Assembly: GCA_963784895.1 (NCBI GenBank)
Contig: CAWATM010000013.1
Location: forward strand, 62,001 to 126,000
Length of the DNA stretch: 64,000 nucleotides
Direction of reading: 5' to 3'
DNA from: Gaiellasilicea sp963784895
GTDB lineage: Bacteria; Actinomycetota; Thermoleophilia; Gaiellales; Gaiellaceae
Every line of letters begins with the position of its first letter. Positions within the stretch are counted from its first letter, which is position 1. Positions 26,456 to 34,629 of this stretch are shown here, one piece after another. Under the pieces are notes generated by a model. The model worked only from the letters and a program-made list of their open reading frames with translations, did not search any database and had not been told where the DNA came from. A program made the position numbers and the translations under genes.

Positions 26456-27946
26456 TTGGAGGGGCAGGAGCTTTCGTACGAGGAGAAGTTCGGCCGTGAA
26501 GGCCTCACCTTCGACGACGTCCTGCTCGTCCCGGCCGAGTCGTCAGTGCTGCCGAACGACGTGCGCACCGGGACGCGGCTGACGCGGACGATCGCGCTCG
26601 AGATCCCGATCGTCTCCGCGGCGATGGACACCGTCACCGAGGCCAGGCTCGCGATCGCCCTGGCGCGCGAGGGCGGAATCGGGATCCTCCACCGCAACCT
26701 GCCGATCGTCGACCAGGTCGCCGAGGTCGACAAGGTCAAGCGCTCCGAGTCGGGGATGATCGTCGAGCCGGTCACGCTCCGGCCCGAGGACTCGGTCGCC
26801 GATGCGCTCGAGCTGATGGCCCGGTACCGCATCTCGGGTGTCCCGATCACCGACGACAGCGGCGTCCTCGTCGGGATCCTGACGAACCGCGACCTCCGCT
26901 TCGAGGCGAACGTGCGCCAGCCCGTCTCGGCGCTGATGACGTCACGCAACCTCGTCACCGCGCCGGTCGGGACGAAGCTCGACGAGGCGAACGCGATCCT
27001 GCACCGGCACAAGATCGAGAAGCTCCCCGTCGTCGACGCCGACGGGCGGCTGAAGGGCCTGATCACGGTCAAGGACATTCAGAAGCGGATCGAGTTCCCG
27101 CTCTCGACCAAGGACGAGCAGGGCCGGCTCCGAGTCGGCGCTGCGGTCGGGGTCGGGCCGGACGCCTTCGAGCGCGCGGGCGCGCTGATCGACGCCGAGG
27201 TGGATGCCGTCGTCGTGGACACGGCCCACGGCCACTCGGCGGCCGTGGTCGAGATGGTGCGCCGGATCAAGGCGGAGTGGGACGTGCAGCTGATCGCGGG
27301 CAACATCGCCACCGCCGAGGCGGCCGAGGCTCTGATCGACGCCGGTGCGGACGCGATCAAGGTCGGCATCGGACCAGGCTCGATCTGCACGACGCGCGTG
27401 GTCGCCGGCGTCGGCGTCCCGCAGATCACGGCCGTGTTCGAGTGCGCCGAGAACGCGATCCGGCACGGCGTCCCCGTGATCGCAGACGGCGGCATGACCT
27501 CCTCGGGGGACATCGCGAAGGCGCTCGCCGCCGGTGCCGACACGGTGATGCTCGGTTCGATGCTCGCCGGCACCGATGAGAGCCCCGGCGACGTCATCCT
27601 CGTCCAAGGCGAGCGCTTCAAGGAGTACCGCGGGATGGGCTCGCTCGGCGCGATGAAGGCGCGGTCGTTCTCGAAGGACCGCTACTTCCAAGGCGATGTC
27701 GAGGACGTGGACAAGCTCGTCCCGGAGGGGATCGAGGGCCGAGTCCCGTACAAGGGGCCGGTGCAGCAGATTCTCTACCAGCTCGTCGGTGGCCTCCGGC
27801 AGGCGATGGGCTACACCGGCGCGGCGACTCTCGACGCGCTCAAGCTCGACTCCCACTTCGTCCGGATCACCGGCGCCGGCTTGCGCGAAAGCCACCCGCA
27901 CGACGTCACGATCACGAAGGAGTCGCCGAACTACCGGCGGCCGTAG
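26456..27946 (+). CDS. guaB: IMP dehydrogenase
   Basis: A 496-residue enzyme oxidising IMP to XMP with NAD+, the committed step of GMP synthesis. Order: barrel start LTFDDVLLVPAES, two CBS domains (about residues 105-215; VEPVTLRPEDSVADAL and LVTAPVGTKLDEANAIL), DTAHGHS, the phosphate-binding IKVGIGPGSICTTRVV with catalytic C311, IADGGMTSSGDIAKALA, and the mobile flap YRGMGSLGAM. The start codon is TTG. guaA follows after 1 nt. Confidence 0.95.
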   Translation: MEGQELSYEEKFGREGLTFDDVLLVPAESSVLPNDVRTGTRLTRTIALEIPIVSAAMDTVTEARLAIALAREGGIGILHRNLPIVDQVAEVDKVKRSESGMIVEPVTLRPEDSVADALELMARYRISGVPITDDSGVLVGILTNRDLRFEANVRQPVSALMTSRNLVTAPVGTKLDEANAILHRHKIEKLPVVDADGRLKGLITVKDIQKRIEFPLSTKDEQGRLRVGAAVGVGPDAFERAGALIDAEVDAVVVDTAHGHSAAVVEMVRRIKAEWDVQLIAGNIATAEAAEALIDAGADAIKVGIGPGSICTTRVVAGVGVPQITAVFECAENAIRHGVPVIADGGMTSSGDIAKALAAGADTVMLGSMLAGTDESPGDVILVQGERFKEYRGMGSLGAMKARSFSKDRYFQGDVEDVDKLVPEGIEGRVPYKGPVQQILYQLVGGLRQAMGYTGAATLDALKLDSHFVRITGAGLRESHPHDVTITKESPNYRRP

Positions 27947-27947
27947 C

Positions 27948-29522
27948 GTGGGCTCGGTCCATCCGTTACCCGTACCGGAGCCCACCGCCGAGGAGCGTCC
28001 CGTGCTCGTGCTCGACCTCGGCGGTCAGTACGCACAGCTGATCGCTCGGCGCGTCCGCGACGCGCGCGTCTACTCGGAGCTCGTGCCGCACACACTCGAC
28101 GTGGAGGAGGTACGGCGGCGGAATCCGGCCGCGCTGATCCTCTCCGGCGGCCCGGCGTCGGTGTACGCCGAGGGGGCGCCGCGGATCGACGAGGCGCTGT
28201 TCGAGCTCGGGATCCCGACGCTCGGCATCTGCTACGGCGCGCAGTTGCTTGCGCTCGAGCTTGGCGGTGAAGTCGCGCGCACGGGAGCGTCCGAGTTCGG
28301 CAAGACGGAGCTCGACGGCGGGAGCGGCGTCCTCTTCGCGGGGCTCCCGGAGCAGCAGGTCGTCTGGATGAGCCACCGTGACACCGTCGTTTCGCCGCCC
28401 AAGGGCGCGGTCGTCACGGGGACGTCGCCGGCGACGCCTGTCGCCGCGTTCGAGGACGAGGAGCGGAAGGTGTACGGCGTCCAATTCCACCCTGAGGTCG
28501 TCCACACGCCGCACGGCCAGGATCTCCTCAAGAACTTCCTCTACGACGTCGCCGGCGCTCCGCCCGCTTGGACGCCCGCAGCGGTGATCGAGGAGCAGGT
28601 CGAGCGGATCCGCTCACAGGTGGGGAGCAACCGCGTCATCTGCGGCCTTTCGGGCGGCGTCGACTCCGCGGTCGCGGCGCTGCTCGTCTACAAGGCGGTC
28701 GGGGATCAGCTCACGTGCGTCTTCGTCGACCACGGCTTCATGCGCTCGAACGAGGCGCAGCAGGTCGCCGAGACCTTCGGCGGCCACTTCAACGTCCCGC
28801 TCGTCCACGTCCGCGCGGAGGACCGGTTTCTCGCTCGGCTCGAGGGCGTCGCGGAGCCCGAGGAGAAGCGGCGCCGGATCGGGGAGGAGTTCATCCGTGT
28901 CTTCGAGGAAGAGGCCGGAAAGCTCGGCGACATCCGCTTCCTCGTCCAGGGCACGCTCTACTCCGACGTGATCGAGTCGGGCGGGACCGAGGGCGTTGCC
29001 GCGAAGATCAAGTCGCATCACAACGTCGGCGGCCTGCCCGAGGACATGCAGATGGAGCTCGTCGAGCCGCTGCGCCTGCTCTTCAAGGACGAGGTGCGCC
29101 GCGTCGGCGAGGAGCTCGGGATGCCCGAGCGGATGGTCTGGCGACAGCCGTTCCCCGGGCCGGGCCTCGCGATCCGGATCATCGGGGAGGTCACGCGCGA
29201 GCGGCTCGAGATCCTGCGCGGCGCCGACGCGATCCTGCAAGAGGAGGTGCGCCGCGCCGGCCTCTACCGCGACCTCTGGCAGAGCTTCGCGGTCCTGCCG
29301 GCGATCAAGTCGGTCGGCGTTCAGGGTGACGAGCGCACGTACGCCTACCCGATCGTGATTCGTGCCGTCACCTCCGACGACGCCATGACTGCCGATTGGG
29401 CCCGGCTGCCCTACGACCTGCTCGAGACGATCTCGAGCCGGATCATCAACGAGATCCCCGGCGTCAACCGCGTCGCGCTCGACATCAGCTCGAAGCCGCC
29501 GGCCACGATCGAGTGGGAGTAG
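27948..29522 (+). CDS. guaA: GMP synthase (glutamine-hydrolysing)
   Basis: A 524-residue two-domain enzyme converting XMP to GMP. The GATase domain has VLDLGGQYAQLIARRVR, the nucleophile LGICYGAQLLAL and the His/Glu VYGVQFHPEVVHT. The ATP-pyrophosphatase has the P-loop VICGLSGGVDSAVAALLV, then QGTLYSDVIES and the C-terminal dimer domain MVWRQPFPGPGLAIRIIGEVT ending PPATIEWE. Start GTG 27948; the first 15 residues before VLVLDLGG are non-conserved. It forms a unit with guaB. Confidence 0.95.
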   Translation: MGSVHPLPVPEPTAEERPVLVLDLGGQYAQLIARRVRDARVYSELVPHTLDVEEVRRRNPAALILSGGPASVYAEGAPRIDEALFELGIPTLGICYGAQLLALELGGEVARTGASEFGKTELDGGSGVLFAGLPEQQVVWMSHRDTVVSPPKGAVVTGTSPATPVAAFEDEERKVYGVQFHPEVVHTPHGQDLLKNFLYDVAGAPPAWTPAAVIEEQVERIRSQVGSNRVICGLSGGVDSAVAALLVYKAVGDQLTCVFVDHGFMRSNEAQQVAETFGGHFNVPLVHVRAEDRFLARLEGVAEPEEKRRRIGEEFIRVFEEEAGKLGDIRFLVQGTLYSDVIESGGTEGVAAKIKSHHNVGGLPEDMQMELVEPLRLLFKDEVRRVGEELGMPERMVWRQPFPGPGLAIRIIGEVTRERLEILRGADAILQEEVRRAGLYRDLWQSFAVLPAIKSVGVQGDERTYAYPIVIRAVTSDDAMTADWARLPYDLLETISSRIINEIPGVNRVALDISSKPPATIEWE

Positions 29523-29567
29523 CCGGGCGCCCGCCGCTTGACCCGGCGGACGCGGGTGTGGTGTTCT

Positions 29568-29660
29568 AGCCCTCCGCGGGGCCGAACAGGGGGAGTCCCG
29601 AGCCGGTATCGCCGCCCGCGGACAGGGCTCCCTGGTACCGGCTCGAGCACGGAGGGATCC
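29568..29660 (+). promoter_or_regulatory. Structured leader of the M14 peptidase gene with mutually exclusive helices
   Basis: Helix A pairs 29568-29580 (AGCCCT-CCGCGGG) with 29615-29629 (CCCGCGG-AC-AGGGCT), 13 bp with a 2-nt bulge. Helix B pairs 29600-29608 (GAGCCGGTA) with 29636-29644 (TACCGGCTC), 9 bp perfect. Their arms interleave, so they form a pseudoknot or exclude each other. CCCTCC (29570-29575) in helix A is exactly complementary to the ribosome-binding site GGAGGG (29651-29656). This is an arrangement expected of translational switching. I cannot match it to a known riboswitch class. Confidence 0.5.
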
Positions 29661-32486
29661 ATGGGGAAGCTGAAGCTCCGCCTCGCGCTGACCGCGGGCG
29701 TTGCCCTGGCCGTCCTGGCCGGCACCGTCACAGCCGGAGGGGCGGCCGCAGGCGTCGACCTGGGGGCCACGGCCGGCGAAGGGACGAGCGTCGTCGAGAT
29801 CCGCGTGGCCGGCCGGGACGAGCTCGACCGTCTCGTCGGCACCGGCGTCGACCTCGACCACGGCGCGCAGGTGACCGAGAACGGCATCGAGGTCCGCGCC
29901 GTGGTGACGCCGAGCGAGGCTGCGACGCTGCAGTCGCTCGGGTTCGCCGTAGGCGAGACCCTCTCCACCCCCGCGGACACGGCGGCTGTCCTCGCCGAGC
30001 GGGAGCAGACGCTCGAGGCGAACGCCGCCGAGAACGAGGCGTTCGCCGCGGCGGCGTACGACGAGACGAACCCGGACGTGTCGGACGTCAAGATCGTCCG
30101 GGCCGACTACTACACGTCCTTCGGCACGGGCGTTCTCTCGATCGAGGCGAAGTGGGCCAACGGCCAGACGTCGTCGCAGCAGCTCGTCGTCGAGCGCGAC
30201 AGCGGCCCCGGCACGGCCATGGGCTCCGGCGGCACGCAGAACATCTCCCGCTTCGTCGACGCGGGCGTTTACCTCTACCACCGCGGCGCCTCGTCGCTCG
30301 CGACGCGGCCCGACTACGTCCGGATCACGAGCCCGACCGGTGACGTCGCCGTCGCGAAGGTGAACGACTGGCTGCCGGTCGAGGGCGACGACCCCTTCAA
30401 GGGCGACGGCTACGAGCAGGACTTCATCGCGAGCTACCTGACGCCAACCGAGCTGTACGACCGGATCCGCCAGCTCGCCGCGGACTTCCCGGCGCTCGCC
30501 GAAGTCGTCGAGCTGCCGTACAAGACGAACGGCTACCGCCGCAAGGCGCAGGCGCTGCTCGACCCGCCGCCCAACCGCGTGATCGTGAACTCGCCGTCGC
30601 CTGCCGCCGGCTCGTACACGTACGCCCAGGCCACGTACGGCCCCGCCGTGCAGGCCGCCGGCGTCAGCGGCGGGTTCGCGCTCGTCAACGACGGCTCCGC
30701 CGCCCCGACACTGGGCTGTGGGCCGCTCGTCGGCTTCCCCGCCGGAGCGATCGCCCTCGTCGACCGTGGCAGCTGCAACTACACCGTGAAGACGCTGAAC
30801 GCGCAGGCGGCCGGCGCGGTTGCGGTCGTGGTACTGAACAACGTCGCCGGAGCGCCGCCCGCCCCGGGGGGCACCGCTCCCACCGCGACGATCCCCACGG
30901 TCCAGATCTCGCAGAGCGACGGCGCCGTGCTCAAGGCGGGTCTGCCCGCGACGGGGCGGCTCCTCCCGAGCGCCGGCAACGCCGCCCGGGTCGGGATCGA
31001 CTCGGTCGCGTGGGGTCACGAGGGCGGCAACGACGTCACGATCGAGGTCGTCCAGCCGGTGGGCGCGAACTCGCCGCTTGCCGTCTCCGTCTCGGGCAGC
31101 GACGTGACCGTCCAGCTCGCCACGGACGGAGCCGGTGTCGCCACTTCGACGGCCGCCCAGGTCGTCGCGGCGCTGAACGCGGGGGCGGGCTCACTCGTGT
31201 TCGCCTACACGTACCGGGGCAGCCCCGGCACGGGCCTCGCGCCGACGTCGCCGCGGCAGGCGCTGAGCGACTTCCTCGACGCCCCGGACACCGTCTCCCG
31301 CAACCCGCATCCGGTGTACGCGCTCCGGATCGGGAAGGTGCGCGACGGGTCGAAGACGGCCGTCCTCGCGTACGCGCAGGAGCACGCCCGCGAATGGGTG
31401 CCGCCGCTCGTGACGATCGAGACGGCGGAGCGGCTGCTGCGCAACTACGGCCAGCACGGGCCGACGAAGCAGCTGCTGAACAACCTCGAGGTGTGGATCG
31501 CCCCGTCGGTGAACCCGGACGGCGGCCACTACGCGTTCTACGACGACTCGGGGCAGCGCAAGAACATGACGCGGCACTGCGACGTCGCCGGCAGCTACGA
31601 CCTCCTCGCCCGGGACTCGTGGGGCGTGGACAATAATCGCAACTACTCGGAGTACAGCCTCTTCGACGGCTACGACGGCGCGTCGACGAGCTGCACCAAC
31701 GACCTGTACTCGGGCCCGGCGGAGCTCTCCGAGCCCGAGAACAGGAACCTCGACTGGCTCGCGGCCAGGCCGAACGTCAAGTTCGCGATGAACCTGCACA
31801 GCTCCGGCAACTACTTCATGTGGTCGCCGGGGGCGTACGCGCTGCCGGGGCGGGTCTCCGCGCCGCGGCCGACGCTCGCGCAGGAGTCGTACTTCTGGGG
31901 CGCCTCGTCCCGGATCCTGACCGCGATCAAGCGCCATCGGGGCATGTCGGTGACCCCCGCGCGGACGGGCCCGATCTCCGACGTGCTCTACTCGGCTGCG
32001 GGCAACTCGGGCGACATGCTCTGGTACAAGTACGGCATCTACGCCTGGAACTTCGAGGTGGGCACCCAGTTCCAGCCGCCGTTCGAGGGGCCGCCGACCG
32101 GGGCCTCCGCCCACCAGGAGGCGCTCGAGTATGCCAACGGGCTCGTCGAGCTGCTCGGGGTTGCGCACGACTACGGCAAGGACAAGACGCGGCCCGAGAG
32201 CACGATCCGCGTCACCCCGAGCTCGACCGCCGGGATGGTCAGCCTCCGCTTCGACACGAGCGAGCCCGCCGCGGTCTTCTACACGCTCGACCGCAGCGTC
32301 CCCACGTACGCGTCGACGCTGTACGCGTCGGGCGGGGTCCGCGAGGGCGGGGAGCTGCTGACCGTGCCGTCCGGGACGACCGTGCACTGGTTCTCGGTCG
32401 ACGCCGCCGGCAACGTCGAGAACAACTACACGCCGAACGGGAGCAGCAAGAACTACCGGAAGGGCGTTGCCGTCCTCGGCGGCTGA
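29661..32486 (+). CDS. Secreted M14 zinc carboxypeptidase with inserted PA domain
   Basis: A 941-residue exported metallopeptidase. The start ATG follows GGAGGG. After a signal peptide and a propeptide-like region, the M14 domain begins around FIASYLTPTELYDRIRQLA. It is interrupted by a PA domain (about residues 315-430, LVDRGSCNYTVKTLNAQAAGAVAVV) and a further beta insertion, and resumes at VYALRIGKVRDG. Zinc ligands: H575 and E578 in QEHAREW, H713 in MNLHSSGNYF. Substrate and catalytic motifs: SVNPDGG, GVDNNRNYS and E799 in WNFEVGTQF. A C-terminal chitobiase/FN3-like domain follows (FDTSEPAAVFYTLDRSVPTY). Probably extracellular peptide degradation. Confidence 0.88.
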   Translation: MGKLKLRLALTAGVALAVLAGTVTAGGAAAGVDLGATAGEGTSVVEIRVAGRDELDRLVGTGVDLDHGAQVTENGIEVRAVVTPSEAATLQSLGFAVGETLSTPADTAAVLAEREQTLEANAAENEAFAAAAYDETNPDVSDVKIVRADYYTSFGTGVLSIEAKWANGQTSSQQLVVERDSGPGTAMGSGGTQNISRFVDAGVYLYHRGASSLATRPDYVRITSPTGDVAVAKVNDWLPVEGDDPFKGDGYEQDFIASYLTPTELYDRIRQLAADFPALAEVVELPYKTNGYRRKAQALLDPPPNRVIVNSPSPAAGSYTYAQATYGPAVQAAGVSGGFALVNDGSAAPTLGCGPLVGFPAGAIALVDRGSCNYTVKTLNAQAAGAVAVVVLNNVAGAPPAPGGTAPTATIPTVQISQSDGAVLKAGLPATGRLLPSAGNAARVGIDSVAWGHEGGNDVTIEVVQPVGANSPLAVSVSGSDVTVQLATDGAGVATSTAAQVVAALNAGAGSLVFAYTYRGSPGTGLAPTSPRQALSDFLDAPDTVSRNPHPVYALRIGKVRDGSKTAVLAYAQEHAREWVPPLVTIETAERLLRNYGQHGPTKQLLNNLEVWIAPSVNPDGGHYAFYDDSGQRKNMTRHCDVAGSYDLLARDSWGVDNNRNYSEYSLFDGYDGASTSCTNDLYSGPAELSEPENRNLDWLAARPNVKFAMNLHSSGNYFMWSPGAYALPGRVSAPRPTLAQESYFWGASSRILTAIKRHRGMSVTPARTGPISDVLYSAAGNSGDMLWYKYGIYAWNFEVGTQFQPPFEGPPTGASAHQEALEYANGLVELLGVAHDYGKDKTRPESTIRVTPSSTAGMVSLRFDTSEPAAVFYTLDRSVPTYASTLYASGGVREGGELLTVPSGTTVHWFSVDAAGNVENNYTPNGSSKNYRKGVAVLGG

Positions 32487-32499
32487 CGCAGGCGAGCTC

Positions 32500-32533
32500 G
32501 TGAGGCCGCGGCGCTTCGGCGCCGCGGCCTCAC
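32500..32533 (+). terminator. 15-bp hairpin with TTCG tetraloop after the M14 gene
   Basis: GTGAGGCCGCGGCGC and GCGCCGCGGCCTCAC form a perfect 15-bp stem closed by a TTCG tetraloop, 14 nt after the stop. No T-run follows. It is likely to end transcription or protect the 3' end. Confidence 0.75.
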
Positions 32534-32556
32534 AGCGCCGCCTCCGAGCGCAGGCG

Positions 32557-32562
32557 TAGGCT
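32557..32562 (+). promoter_or_regulatory. Leaderless -10 box of the MFS gene
   Basis: TAGGCT ends 6 nt before GTG 32569, between the M14 terminator and the MFS gene. No SD is present. It has the same hexamer and spacing as the SOS-controlled exonuclease gene. Confidence 0.5.
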
Positions 32563-32568
32563 GGCCGC

Positions 32569-33798
32569 GTGCACGAGTTCCCGATCCGCCGCAACACGAT
32601 CCTCCTCGCGGCGACGCTGACGTCACTCTCCGGGATGGTGCAGCTCGCCGTCGCAGTGGCGACCGTCACACTCGTGCTCGTAACCGACATCGAGGGGATC
32701 CTCGGGCTCGGGCCGGCGATCTTTCTCACCGCCGGGGCCCTCGCGGCGCTTCCTGCGGGGCGCCTGATGGACCGGTACGGCCGCATCCCGGTGCTCGCCG
32801 GAGGGTGCGTTGCCGGCATCGCGGGCTGCCTGACGACGGCGCTCGGCTGCGAGATCGAGTCGGCGGCCGTCGTCGTCGCCGGGTTCGCTCTCGTCGGCAT
32901 CGCGCAGGGAACGATCCTCCTCTCCCGCGCCGCAGCGGCCGACATGTACCCGCCCGCCCGGCGCGCGCGCGGCATCTCGTACGTCCTCTTCGGCGCGCTC
33001 TTCGGCGCCGCGCTCGGACCGCTCGTCTTCCGGCCGCTCTTCGCGGGCAAGGAGCTCGACACGGAGGCGCTCGTCGTGCCGTGGATCGCCGCCGCCGGGA
33101 TCATGGTGATCGGACTGGCCTGTGTCCTGTCCGTTCGGCCCGACCCACGGACGATCGCGCAGAAGCTGCATTTCGACGCCGGCGGCACGGATCAGGCGGC
33201 TGCTCCGCTGCGCGAGATCATCCGCCGTCCTGGCGTGCTGACCGCACTCGTCGCGGCGATCGCGAGCTTCGCCGGCATGGTCTCGGTGATGAACCTGACC
33301 GGCTACCTGGTGATCGACCACGGCCATCACCAGTCCGATGTGTTCACCGTGATCAGCCTCCACATCGTCGGCATGTACGCGCTCGTGCTCGTGATCGGCC
33401 AAGTCGTGGACGCGGTCGGCCGTCGGCCGGGCGAGGTCGCGGGCCTGCTTCTGATGGGCGCGTCCACGCTCGGGCTGGCCTGGTTCGAGAGCGTCCTCTG
33501 GATGTCGGCGTCGCTCTTCCTGCTTGGGCTCGGGTGGAACATCTCCTACGTAGCGGCGGTTACAGAGCTCGCCGACCGCGCGCTCCCGGCCGAGCGGGGG
33601 AAGCTGATCGGGCTGACCGACCAGCTCTCGAGCTTCACCGGAGCGGCGCTCGTTCTGCTCGGCGGCGTCCTCTACAGCGAGGTCGGAATCGAGGCGCTTG
33701 CGCTCGCCGCGACCGCTTTCGTCGTCGTTCCGGCCGTCTGGATTCTGCTACGATCCGCCGCCGGCGCACCCGACGTGCGCCCTCTTTCTGTGAAATGA
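32569..33798 (+). CDS. Major facilitator superfamily transporter
   Basis: A 409-residue membrane transporter with about 12 hydrophobic segments. The MFS signature between helices 2 and 3 reads AGRLMDRYGRIPVLAGG-like (PAGRLMDRYGRIPVL). A central cytosolic loop (DPRTIAQKLHFDAGGTDQAAAPLREI) divides the two halves, and QVVDAVGRRPGEV repeats the motif in the second half. The substrate cannot be read from sequence. Its stop overlaps the start of rplM (ATGA), an odd partner for a ribosomal gene. Confidence 0.88.
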   Translation: MHEFPIRRNTILLAATLTSLSGMVQLAVAVATVTLVLVTDIEGILGLGPAIFLTAGALAALPAGRLMDRYGRIPVLAGGCVAGIAGCLTTALGCEIESAAVVVAGFALVGIAQGTILLSRAAAADMYPPARRARGISYVLFGALFGAALGPLVFRPLFAGKELDTEALVVPWIAAAGIMVIGLACVLSVRPDPRTIAQKLHFDAGGTDQAAAPLREIIRRPGVLTALVAAIASFAGMVSVMNLTGYLVIDHGHHQSDVFTVISLHIVGMYALVLVIGQVVDAVGRRPGEVAGLLLMGASTLGLAWFESVLWMSASLFLLGLGWNISYVAAVTELADRALPAERGKLIGLTDQLSSFTGAALVLLGGVLYSEVGIEALALAATAFVVVPAVWILLRSAAGAPDVRPLSVK

Positions 33799-34226
33799 AG
33801 ACCTACAGCGCAAAGCCGGGCGAGATCGCACGCGAGTGGTACGTCGTCGACGCCGACGGCAAGACCCTCGGCCGCCTCGCGACCCAGATCGCCGACACGC
33901 TGCGGGGCAAGAACAAGCCCGCGTACACGCCGCACATCGACACGGGTGACTTCGTGATCGTCGTCAACGCGGAAAAGATCGCGGTCACCGGTCAGAAGCT
34001 CGACCAGAAGCTGTACCACCGCCACTCCGGCTATCCCGGAGGCCTCCGCACCCGAACGCTGCGCGAGCAGCTCGAACGGCGGCCGACGGAAGTGCTGCGG
34101 AAAGCGGTCAAGGGGATGCTCCCGCGCAACCGGCTTGCGCGCCAGCAGATCACGAAGCTGAAGATCTACGCCGGTCCCGTGCATCCGCACGAGGCCCAGG
34201 CGCCGAAGACGTTGGAGGTTTCGTAG
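33795..34226 (+). CDS. rplM: Ribosomal protein L13 (uL13)
   Basis: A 143-residue large-subunit protein. Motifs: REWYVVDADGKTLGRLATQIADTLRGK, DTGDFVIVVNAEKIAVTG, LYHRHSGYPGG and the RNA-binding end VKGMLPRNRLARQQITKLKIYAG. The ATG overlaps the MFS stop. Any dedicated promoter must lie inside the MFS coding sequence: TACGAT at about 33747 is a -10 candidate, without a clear -35. rpsI follows with an overlapping start. Confidence 0.97.
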   Translation: MKTYSAKPGEIAREWYVVDADGKTLGRLATQIADTLRGKNKPAYTPHIDTGDFVIVVNAEKIAVTGQKLDQKLYHRHSGYPGGLRTRTLREQLERRPTEVLRKAVKGMLPRNRLARQQITKLKIYAGPVHPHEAQAPKTLEVS

Positions 34227-34621
34227 TGGCAGAGCAGGCCCAGTACCTCGGCACCGGCAAGCGCAAGACCTCGGTCGCCCGCGTCATCCTTCGCCCCGGC
34301 GACGGGAAGACCTGGTTCAACGGGCGGACGCTCGAGGACTACTTCCCGCGTGCCACCCACCGCACGCTCGCGCTGGCGCCGCTGAAGACGGCGGGCGTCG
34401 AGGGGACGTTCGACATTCGCGTCCGCGTCCACGGCGGCGGGCCCTCCGGCCAGGCCGGTGCGGTGCGGCACGGGATCGCCCGGGCGCTCGTGGAGGCCGA
34501 CCCGGAGCTGCGCGTGCCGCTCAAGCGCGAGGGGTTCCTCACCCGCGACGCACGCGTGGTCGAGCGCAAGAAAGCCGGTCTCCACAAGGCCCGCAAGGCG
34601 CCACAGTTCTCGAAGCGCTAG
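34226..34621 (+). CDS. rpsI: Ribosomal protein S9 (uS9)
   Basis: A 131-residue small-subunit protein. YLGTGKRKTSVARVILRPGDGKTWFNGR, HGGGPSGQAGAVRHGIARAL and the C-terminal tail ARKAPQFSKR that reaches the P-site tRNA are all typical. The GTG start overlaps the rplM stop by one base behind GGAGG (34214-34218). Confidence 0.97.
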   Translation: MAEQAQYLGTGKRKTSVARVILRPGDGKTWFNGRTLEDYFPRATHRTLALAPLKTAGVEGTFDIRVRVHGGGPSGQAGAVRHGIARALVEADPELRVPLKREGFLTRDARVVERKKAGLHKARKAPQFSKR

Positions 34622-34629
34622 ACCGCGCC

